A DNA stretch of 39,925 nt from Methanobrevibacter sp. Its GTDB lineage: Archaea > Methanobacteriota > Methanobacteria > Methanobacteriales > Methanobacteriaceae. The DNA lies in assembly GCF_017427765.1 (NCBI RefSeq), contig NZ_JAFRSC010000021.1, forward strand, positions 1 through 39,925, read 5' to 3'. This document shows positions 9,733-20,200 of this stretch, in pieces. The stretch's first letter is position 1; each line of letters starts with the position of its first letter. The notes beneath the pieces are model-generated. The model did no database searches and was not told the origin of the DNA. It saw only the letters and a program-made list of their open reading frames with translations. A program made the position numbers and the translations under genes.

Positions 9733-9787
9733 AGGTACCCTCAGATTATTTATTATAGGTACCTATTAGATAATTATATTATATAAA
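9731..9787 (-). promoter_or_regulatory. Promoter and palindromic operator of the ABC-ABC-MarR operon
   Basis: On the minus strand a TATA box TTTATATA lies at 9787-9780, which puts the transcription start near 9755-9762. A perfect 12-base palindrome ATAGGTACCTAT covers 9755-9766, on that start. A second ATAGGTACC (9731-9739) lies 24 bases away, on the start codon. Two sites on one helical face (about 2.3 turns apart) fit cooperative binding by a MarR dimer, hence autorepression. The identity of the binder is inferred from operon context. Confidence 0.6.
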
Positions 9788-10229
9788 TTTTAAGTATGAG
9801 GCCGGAAAATCCTGACCTCATACGCCAATATTAATCTCTCAAAAATTAATATAGTTTTTCTGCATGTTTTTTTGTAAAGATGGGGATTAATCTCTACACA
9901 GATACTATATTTGCTATTTTATATGTATTTTTTGTTGGTTTTAGGAACAATTATTAGGTATAATGTAAATTTAAAGATTTCATACAAATTTACATCTAAA
10001 ATTAAAAGTTAATGAATTATGTATTTGATGACATGATGATTTCAATATTGTTCTCGAAGTATTGGATTGTATTCATTGTATAAGATATATTTATAGCTTT
10101 TTATTTTATTTTAACTTCGTGTAATGGTTAAATTTATATTTGATTAAATTAAAATACTAATTGTGGCAAAGAAACTTTTTTTCGTAAGAAAAATAGCGGC
10201 GTTTATACGAATTTTAAAAAGGTGATAAA
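9788..10229. other. Long intergenic region with three inverted repeats
   Basis: No convincing gene is seen. Three inverted repeats stand out: GTATGAGG/CCTCATAC (9794-9801/9816-9823, with an inner GGA/TCC pairing), ATATTAAT/ATTAATAT (9828-9835/9845-9852) and TGTAAATTT/AAATTTACA (9964-9972/9986-9994). The first two are adjacent and could be a short structured RNA or factor sites. A TATA-like ATATTTATAG near 10087-10096 may serve the downstream gene, whose ribosome site GGTGAT is at 10220-10225. Confidence 0.3.
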
Positions 10230-10517
10230 ATGGTTACCCGATTGGAGAAGTTCAAAAAGGAAATGGAACCGTCAAAGGAATTGTATACTCGTGAAATCAC
10301 TGATTTTGCCAAAAGGTATGATGTTTTAGGTAAGATGACTTTAATCGAGGAGCCCGACATCGATACTCAGGAATATATCTATTCCTTTGAAAAACTGAAT
10401 GGCACATCACAGAATGAATTGGATGAGATTCTTTTGGAAATGTATGACCATATGGAAGATTTTTCAAAACGAAAAGGTATTGAAAGATTTTACAGGTCTG
10501 CACGTATCTGGTTGTAG
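10230..10517 (+). CDS. Small protein paired with a HEPN gene (possible antitoxin)
   Basis: A 95-residue soluble protein of no family I can name. The N-terminus is basic and helical (KFKKEMEPSK); the middle has an acidic EEPDIDTQEYIYSFEKLNG strand-like part; the C-terminus is helical and ends ARIWL. The start is set by GGTGAT at 10220-10225. It lies 11 bases upstream of a HEPN protein gene and the two are surely cotranscribed. Two-gene cassettes of a small partner plus HEPN protein are often toxin-antitoxin modules, so an antitoxin role is a reasonable but untested guess. It is unrelated in sequence to the HEPN partner genes at 25936 and 26914. Confidence 0.7.
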   Translation: MVTRLEKFKKEMEPSKELYTREITDFAKRYDVLGKMTLIEEPDIDTQEYIYSFEKLNGTSQNELDEILLEMYDHMEDFSKRKGIERFYRSARIWL

Positions 10518-10528
10518 GGGATTGTAAT

Positions 10529-10945
10529 ATGGACATTACAAAATTCCCTCAATTTCAATTGTACCTTTTGACATTGATGATGTTTGATTTGAAAGATCAA
10601 CTGATTCCCGATGCCTGTGACAACCGATGCATATATTCAACCATTATTAATAGGGCATATTTTAGCTCTTATCTGTTCTGTGAATTATGGTTGGATTATG
10701 AAAAAAACTTCAGAGTCACTTCTATTAAGAATTTTGGTGATGATGAGGAAATAATTAGTGAGCATCTGCAGGTTCGCAATGCTCTTTTCAATTTTGGTGA
10801 AAAGAACATGGAATTGAATTTGTCAAAATTATCCAAATTGAGAAAAACAGCAGATTATGATCCGTTTCGTGATTTAACGCAGAAGGATGTGTCAGATGCT
10901 GTTGAATATATGAAAAGAATATTCAGCCATCTAAAATTCGATTGA
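10529..10945 (+). CDS. HEPN-domain protein
   Basis: A 138-residue all-helical protein. The helix INRAYFSSYLFCELWL and the later LSKLRKTADYDP match the two signature parts of prokaryotic HEPN proteins (an R-x-Y-Y/F helix and the LR..ADY motif). An intervening EHLQVRNALF corresponds to the usual H-containing helix. HEPN proteins are often ribonucleases or nucleotide-related toxins, but the classic R-x4-6-H catalytic pattern is not obvious here, so activity is uncertain. It lies directly behind the 95-residue gene. It has the same fold signature as the HEPN gene at 26288 but little direct identity. Confidence 0.65.
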   Translation: MDITKFPQFQLYLLTLMMFDLKDQLIPDACDNRCIYSTIINRAYFSSYLFCELWLDYEKNFRVTSIKNFGDDEEIISEHLQVRNALFNFGEKNMELNLSKLSKLRKTADYDPFRDLTQKDVSDAVEYMKRIFSHLKFD

Positions 10946-11291
10946 AACTATTTTTTTTTAAATCACTAAATTTTTACATGCCTATGGCAATATTTCTTTG
11001 AATATGATATTGAAAATTTCATCTGAGATGATTTTGGAATCTTGTCAGGAATATTGTGACAGGTTGTAACGATACGCATAGGCGAATCAAGTTTGTGATA
11101 TATTATTTTTAATTGATTTGGCAAAATCCCATCTTTGACATTGCAAATCGGCATTTTAAATATATCTCAAGCATAATATTGGGATTAATCTCTTCAGACA
11201 ATTTCATTGTGAACTTCTTTTAGATTTTGATAAGATTTAATAGATATCATTAATATAAATATATATCAATTAGATCTTTTGAGGGATTATT
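10946..11291 (+). promoter_or_regulatory. Intergenic region with the promoter of the giant adhesin
   Basis: No supported gene. A TATA-like TATAAATATATA at 11254-11265 lies about 27-38 bases before the TTG start at 11292, so the mRNA leader should be short. The start context AGGGATTATT-TTG is the same as the GGGATTATT-ATG of the first adhesin gene, which supports the TTG start. A 62-codon minus-strand reading frame (11154-10966) has no ribosome site or recognisable motif. Confidence 0.5.
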
Positions 11292-14200
11292 TTGTCGAAA
11301 AAATTTAATAGATTCATTTTATTTTTTTCAATAATGATTTTATTGATGATTATTCCGGCATCTTTTGCTTCAGAAAATAATGATTCGTTGTTGGAGGACC
11401 ATACAACTGATGATTCGAATCTCGTTTCTGTTAGCGAAGATAAAGGAGATTTCAATGATTATTATTTTGATGCGTCAGTTGAAGTTGATGGAAACGGTAC
11501 TGCTGAGAATCCCTATAAATATCTGAATTCAGATAGAGTGTTGGAAAATTCCAATATTCACTTGGCAAACGGCCAATATGAACTTGATAAAACTATATAT
11601 GCCAGTTCTGTAAATTTCATTGGTAGCGATGTGGATAAAACAGTTATATCATATATTAATCGTATCGGATTAAATATAGGTGATTGTGTATCGCTTCAAA
11701 ATATCACCATTTTAAATTGTCCGGTTGTATCTTATGGAAACCTTACTGCAACCAATACTATTTTCTTAAACAGTACTGGTGCTGCTTTTCATTTCGGAGA
11801 CCATATCGGAGGTGCTATTTATAGTACTGCAGGATCTGCTTTAACAGTTAGAAACTGTACTTTTAAGGACAATAGTGCCTTCTGGGGCGGTGCTATCTTT
11901 ATGGAATATGCCGATTTGGATGTTTGCGATTCCATTTTCATTGCAAACAGCGCATATAGTTACGGCGGTGCAATAGCATGTGATTTTTCAGGAAGTGTGA
12001 AAATATCCAGATCCAAGTTTTATAACTCTTCATCCAGTATGGATGCAGGGGGTGCGATTTATGTCAGGTCTTCTGAGTTTATTGCCAGTGATTTGGAGAT
12101 AGTTAACTCCACTGCAGTATTTGGAGGGGCTATAACCACATTAAACACTAGAGTCATTTTAGATAATGTCAGCTGTTCTGATTGCCATGCCGAATTGAAA
12201 GGCGGGGCAATCTTTCATATGTATGGTGATTTTGATTTAACCGATTCGATTTTTGTGGGAAATAGTGCAATAAACGGCAGCGCATTGTTTATACAGAGTT
12301 GCGATAATGTTTTTGTCACAGGCAATGGCTTTTATAATAATAATGCTTCCTGTGCCGGAGCGGTTTATTCATTTTTAAATTCATTAGCTAATGATATGCA
12401 AACCGATAATGATTTTGCTGGAAATGATGCCGAAATCAATAATGATGTATGCGAGTCCGATTATATCAGTATGGATATTGGCAATGGCAACTATACCATG
12501 TTTAAAATTGACCCTGTCGTTGTTGATACATTTCCGGCCAGATACAGTTTGGTTGATGAAGGTCAGGTTACTAGCGTTAAAGATCAAAAGAATGGAGGTA
12601 ACTGTATAGCTTTTACTGCAATGGCCGTTTTGGAATCATGTATCATGAAAGCATTTAACATTACATTTGATTTTTCTGAAGAAAACCTGAAAAATTTAGT
12701 TGCTCTTTACTCTGAATATGGATTTAATCTTAAGGATACTAATGATGGACTTTTTGTTCATCAAGTAGCCGGGTATTTTACATCATGGTTGGGTCCTGTC
12801 AATGATGAAGATGATGTGTATAAGGCTACATCAACATTATCTCCTCTTCTCAATAGCATTCTCCATATTCAAAACATCCTATTTGTGCAACGTGATAATC
12901 ATACGGATAATGATGCAATGAAAGAGGCTTTGATGAAATATGGTGCAGTTGGAATTTCAATATGTATGGATGAGGCTATTTATTATAATAATGATACATT
13001 CGGTTATTATTGTTGGGATAATAAAATGGCTAGCCATGCCGTTACCGTTATTGGTTGGGATGATAATTATTCCAAATCCAATTTCATTAACGGAGATCTT
13101 ATTGAAGGTGATGGTGCATGGATTGTAAAAAACAGCTGGGGTCCTGAATGGGGAGATGATGGATATTTCTATCTTTCATATTATGATAATACTATTAGAG
13201 AGGGAAGCGATTTTTATTATACATTTATCTTAAATGATACTATTCGATTTGATAAGAATTACCAACATGAGATTGTCGGATTCAGTGACTATATGTATAA
13301 TGCCAGTTCAAATGTGCTGTATAAGAATGTGTTCACATCTGATGGCGATGAGTTTTTAGCCGCCGTTTCAACATACTTTAAATTGGCAAGTGACTGGACA
13401 GTTACTGTTAATGTGAACGGTGAATCCAAAGCATTTAAATCCGGAACTTCAGATGCAGGTTATTATACAATTAATCTGGATGAATTGGTGCCTCTTAAAG
13501 ATGGTGATGTCTTTGAAGTGATTTTCAACGTCACACGAGATGGTGGTGCTGTAATTCCAATTGCCGAAACTTCTGTATGCAATAATGTGCTTTTTGGTCC
13601 GGACATGTCCTATGCAAGCTGGGATGGCGGTGAAAACTGGGTTGACTTATATGATTTTACTTTTATAAGACCTGTCGATGGTTATTTATTCACTTCCCAG
13701 ATTGCTTGTATCAAGGCTTTCACTATTTTAAATCCTATTGAAACTGTTTTGAGTCTGAATATTTCTAGAGATTTTAAAAATCCTGTCAATATCACTGCAG
13801 CTGTTGTGGATGAGTACGGAAATCCGTTGAATTGCGGTAATGTCACTTTCGTCTTGAATGGTGTGGATTATGTTGTCAATCTAACCAATGGTATTGCGGG
13901 CATGCAGTATAACTTTGATAAGACTGTAAATGATGTTATTGCCGTATTTAATGCTGTCGGCTACACCACATCTTATGATTGGAGTACTGTAGTCGTTGAC
14001 TTGAACAAGAATTTCACTGATTGTTATTTTGATGCCTCAGCTGCCGCTGATGGAAACGGTACTGCTGATAATCCATATAAGTATCTGACTTGTGAAAGGA
14101 TTGTTGAGTATTCCAATATTCATCTGGCAAACGGCGAATATGAACTGGATAATCTTACAGGAATCGCCTTTGTAAATTTCATGGGCAGTGACGTGGGTGA

Positions 14201-17200
14201 AACTGTCATCACATATCATGGCACAGGATTTGAGGTCTTCGGTTGTGCCACAATTCAAAATGTTACTCTGTTTGACTGTTCAATTGTAAATTATGGAAAT
14301 CTCACGGCAAATAATGCCATTTTCCAAAACTGTACTGGATTTTTATACCATGATGGAAATCATGTTGGAGGAGCAATCTTCAGTAGAACCGGAAGTGCTT
14401 TAATTGTTAGCAACTGTACTTTCATGGGCAATCATGCAGATTATGGCGGTTCAATTTATAGTGCTGGTGCTGTTTTTGATGTTTGTGATTGTACTTTCAT
14501 GGGCAATCATGCAGATTGTGGTGGTTCAATTTATAGTGCTGGTGCTGTTTTGGATGTTTTCAATTGTACTTTTAGTGATAATTATGCTGATTATGGTGGT
14601 GCTATTTATAACTGGGGTGTTGATTTAGCGATTTATAATTGTACTTTTGCGGATAATGATGCATATTATGGTGGTGCCATTCATGCTGAAAATGGTGTTT
14701 CTGTTGTTTTCAATTGTACTTTTACGGATAATGATGCAACTTGTGGCGGTGCAATTTATAACTCTCTTGGTGCTTTGGATGTTTTCAATTGTACTTTTAG
14801 AAGGGGCAGTGCTTATTATGGTGGTGCCATTTATGTTGAAAATGGTACTTTGTATGTTTGCGATTCCATATTCCTGGCAAACAGGGCGTTTAGTTTCGGT
14901 GGCGCCATTGCGTCTGATTTCGCTGAAACGGTAATAGTATACAAATCCAAGTTTCATGACACTTTTTCTGTTACTGATGCTGCCGGTGCGATTTATGTTA
15001 GGACATCTGAGTTCTGGGGAATTGATTTGGAGATAGTTAACTCCACTGCAACATTTGGAGGTGCCATAACCACTCTAAACACAAATGCTGTTTTAAACAA
15101 TATAAGCTGTTTAAATAGCTCTGCTCGTCTCTATGGTGGGGCAATTTATCATATGAAAGGTAATTTCTATCTGGCCAATTCCACTTTCAGCTACAACAGG
15201 GCAGTAAACGGCAGTGCATTGTACATCGATTATTGTCATAATTGTTATGTCAGCGGCAATGGTTTTTATTATAATGACGCTTCATGTACAGGATTAATCT
15301 ACTCAATTTTCAATGATTTCAGCAATGATATAGAAGAGGATAATGATTTTGTTGGAAATGCCGCTCAAACCGGTGACGGACTTTTCGAAGTTCCTTATAT
15401 CAATATAGATATTGGTAATGGTAATTATACCATGTTTAAGGCTGATCCGATTGTTGTGGATATCCTGCCAAGCAGGTATAGTCTGGTTGATGAAGGTCAG
15501 GTTACCAGCGTTAAAAATCAATTAGAAGAGGGTAATTGCTGGGCCTTTGCAGCAATGGCTATTTTGGAATCATGTATTTTAAAAGCGACAAACAGCACAT
15601 ACGACCTTTCAGAAAATAACTTAAAAAACATAATGTTATTTTACTCAGACTATGGATGGAATTATTTCGAAAACAATATTGGTGCAAATCCAAGATTTGT
15701 TGCAGGATATCTTTCAAGTTGGTTGGGTCCGGTTAATGAAAGTGATGATGTATATAAGGGCAAGTCAACTTTATCTCCACTTTTAAATAGTATTCTTCAC
15801 ATCCAAAACATCATATATTTGCATCATGACAATTACACGGATAATGATGCAATCAAAGAGGCTTTGATGAAATATGGTGCAGTTGGAATTTCAGTATGTA
15901 TGGGTGATAGTTATTATAATGAAGATACGTTTAGTCTTTATTGCTGGGATAGTGATGTTAATTCAAATCATGCTGTTGCTATTGTGGGATGGGATGACAA
16001 TTATTCAAGGTCCAATTTCATCAATGGGGATCTGATTGAAGGTGATGGCGCATGGATTGTAAGGAACAGCTGGGGTCCTGAATGGGGAGATGGAGGATAT
16101 TTCTACCTGTCATATTATGATGAGCATATTTTAAACTTATCTTGGTGGGAACCTATATACACTTTTATTTTAAATGATACAATTCGCTTTGATAAGAACT
16201 ATCAATATGATATTCAGGGTCCTGGTACTTTTGTGCCTAATCCTAATCCAGTATACTATTCGAATACTTTCACCTCCAGTGGTGATGAGTTTTTAGCGGC
16301 GGTTTCAACATACTTTGAGGATTTAACAGATTGGACAGTTGAAATTTATGTTAATGATGAGTTTAAAACTTCCAAATCCGGAACTTCAAATCCGGGTTAT
16401 TATACAATTAATTTGAATGAAATGGTGCCTCTTAAGGAGGGGGATGTTTTTAAAGTAGTATTCGGTATTGCAACCGGAAATATCACTAAAACACCAGTTG
16501 CATATCTTAAGTATTATAATTATCCTTTTGGCGGTCCCGGATTGTCCTTTATATGGGATGATGTATCATGTGCGGATTTATATGACGGTGGTTTGGTTGC
16601 ATGTATCAAGGCATTTACCATTTTAAATCCTATTGAAACTGTTTTGAGTTTGGATATTTCCAGAGATTTTGAAAATCCGGTTAATATCACTGCAGTTGTT
16701 GTGGATGAGTACGGAAACCTTTTAAGTTGTGGTAATGTCACTTTCACATTGGATGGTGTAGATTATGTTGTCAATATAACCAACGGAATTGCAAGCATAC
16801 AGCACAGCTTTGATAAGACTGTAAATGACGTTGTTGCCGTATTTAATGCTGTTGGCTACACCACATCTTATGATTGGGGCACTGCAGTTGTTGACTTGAA
16901 AAAGAATTTCACTGATTATTATTTTGATGTGTCAGCTGAAGCTGATGGAAACGGTACTGCTGATAGTCCATATAAGTATCTGATTTCTGAGAGGATTGTT
17001 GACTATTCCAATATTCACCTTGCAAACGGCGAATATGAACTGGATAATCTTACAAGAATCGCCTTTGTAAATTTCATGGGAAGTGACGTGGGTGAAACTG
17101 TCATCACCTATCATGGCACAGGATTTGATGTCTGCGGCTGTGCCACAATTCAAAATGTTAGTCTGTTTAACTGTTCAATTGTAAATGCCGGAAATATCAT

Positions 17201-20200
17201 AGCATATAATGTCATTTTCCAAAACTGTACTGGATTTTTATTCCCTGATGGAAATAACTTTGGAGGAGCAATCTTAAGTATAACTGGAAGTGCTTTAACA
17301 GTTAGCAACTGTTCTTTCATTGGCAATCATGCAGATTTTGGTGGTGCAATTTATATTGTTAGTGATGTTTTAGAGGTTTATAATTGTACTTTTATGGATA
17401 ATACTGCAACTTGTGGTGGTGCAATTTATAACTATGATGCTGTTTTTGATGTTTGTAATTGTACTTTTATTGATAATGCTGCAAGCGAAGGTGGTGCAAT
17501 TTATTCTGTTGCTGTTTTTGATGTTTGTAATTGTACTTTTATTGATAATGCTGCAAGCGAAGGTGGTGCAATTTATTCTGTTGCTGTTTTTGATGTTTGT
17601 AATTGTACTTTTATTGATAATGCTGCAACTAATGGTGGTGCAATTTATAACACTGGTGGTGTTTTGGATGTTTGTAACTGTACTTTTATGGATAATTCTG
17701 CAAATAATGGTGGTGCAATTTATAACACTGGTGGTGTTTTGGATGTTTTCAATTGTACTTTTATGGATAATGCTGCAAGGGAAGGTGGTGCAATTTTTAA
17801 CACTGGTGGTGATTTAGATGTTTTCAATTGTACTTTTACCGATAATAATGCCGGCACGTTTGGTGGCGCTATTATGTGTAAGGATAATTCTGTTTTGAAT
17901 ATTTGTGATTGTACTTTTGCGGATAATAATGCAGATTATGGTGGTGCTATTGTGGGTTATAGTAATTCTGTTTTGAATGTTTTCAATTGTACTTTTGCGG
18001 ATAATGATGCAGATTATGGTGGTGCTATTTATAAAATTGGTGCTGATTTAGTGATTTATAATTGTACTTTTATGGATAATTATGCAAAGCATGGTGGTGC
18101 CATTCATGTTGAAAATGGTGCTTCCGATGTTTGTGATTGTACTTTTGCGGATAATAATGCTACTTATGGCGGTGCAATTCATAGCCTGGCTGATGATTTA
18201 GCGATTTATAATTGTACTTTTGCGGATAATAATGCTACATGTGGTGGTTCCATTTATGTTGGAAATGGTGCTTCGGATGTTTGTGATTGTACTTTTAGAG
18301 ATGATTTAGCTTATTATGGTGGTTCCATTTATGTTGGAAATGGTGCTTTCTTGGATGTTTTCAGTTGTACTTTTAGAAATGATTTAGCTTATTATGGTGG
18401 TACCGTTTATGTTGGAAATGGTGCTTTCTTGGATGTTTGTGATTCAATATTCCGGGCAAGTGGTGCATTTAGTTATGGAGGTGCCATCGCATGTGACTAC
18501 GCTGATAAAGTAACTATTTCAAAATCCAAGTTTTATGACACTTATTCCATTACTGACGCTGCAGGTGCGATTTATGTAAGGACATCTGAGTTTGAGGGAA
18601 GTGATTTGGAGATTGTAAACTCCACTGCAACATTTGGAGGCGCCATAACCACTCTAAACACAAATGCTGTTTTAAACAATATTAGTTGTTTCAATAGCTC
18701 TGCACTCATGTATGGTGGGGCAATTTATCATATGAAAGGTAATTTTTCCCTGAGCAATTCCACTTTCAGCTATAACAGGGCAGTAAACGGCAGTGCATTG
18801 TACATAGATTATTCTCATAATTGTTATGTCAGCGGCAATGGTTTTTATTATAATAACGCTTCTGGTACAGGATTAATCTACTCAATTTTCAATGATTTCA
18901 GCAATGATGTAGATTCGGATAATGATTTTGTTGGTAATGTCGCTAAAACCGGTGATGGACTTTTCGAAGTTCCTTATATCAATATAGATATTGGTAGCGG
19001 TAATTATACCATGTTTAAGGTTGATCCGATTGTTGTTGATATCCTGCCAAGCAGGTATAGTCTGGTTGATGAAGGTCAGGTTACCCGCATTAAAAATCAA
19101 ATTTCCGATGGTAATTGCTGGGCTTTTGCAGATATGGCTGCTTTGGAATCATGTATTCTAAAAGCGGCAAACAGCACATATGACCTTTCAGTAAATAACA
19201 TGAAAAACATAATTGCATTCTTCTCTGACTATGGGTGGAATGATGTTGATACCAATGATGGCGGAAATTCAAGAATGGCTTTGGGATATCTTTTAAGCTG
19301 GTTGGGTCCCGTTAATGAGAGTGATGATGTTTATAGGGACAAGTCAACTTTATCTCTACTTTTAAATAGTATTCTTCACATCCAAAATGCCATATTTTTG
19401 CATCATGACAATTACACTGATAATGATGCAATCAAAGAGGCTTTGATGAGATATGGGGCTGTTTCATGTGCTATGTATTTTGACGGCTGTTACTATAATG
19501 AAGACACTTTCGGTTTCTATTGTTGGGACCAGGACACTGGTTGTAACCATGGTGTTGCTATTGTGGGATGGGATGACAATTATTCCCGGTCCAATTTCAT
19601 CAATGGGGATCTTATTGACGGTGATGGCGCATGGATTGTAAAGAACAGTTGGGGTCCTGATTGGGGAGATGACGGATATTTCTACATATCATATTATGAT
19701 AATAGTCTTTTAGACGGCAGTCTGTGGTTCCCTTTCCATACATTTATTTTAAATGATACAATTCGCTTTGATAAGAACTATCAATATGATATTCAGGGTA
19801 TGTCTAATTGTGTACAAAGTTATTGTCCTGAAGCATACTATTCTAATTCTTTCACCTCCGAGGGTGATGAGTTTTTAGCGGCGGTTTCAACATACTTTGA
19901 GGATTTAACAGATTGGACTGTTGAAATTTATGTTAATGATGAGTTTAAAACCTCCAAATCAGGAACTTCAAATCCGGGTTATTATACAATTAATCTGGAT
20001 GAAATGGTGCCTCTTAAAGAGGGTGATGTTTTTAAAGTAGTCTTCTGTATTGCAACCGGAAATATCATTAGTATACCAGTTGCAGAATTTTATAATTTTA
20101 ATTATCCTTTTGGATGTCCTGGATTGTCCTTTGTATGGGATGATGAATCTTATGATGATTTATATGATTTCGGTGCGGTTGCATGTATCAAGGCTTACAC

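Noticed and set aside
10966..11154. 62-codon minus-strand reading frame between the HEPN gene and the giant adhesin
   Set aside because: No ribosome site, no recognisable motif, residue make-up typical of chance frames in AT-rich DNA.
17300..18440. Dense regular repeats that could suggest a CRISPR array or an assembly artefact
   Set aside because: The units code in frame for beta-helix turns and mostly differ from each other, so they are protein repeats. Only the single identical 72-base pair deserves a read check.
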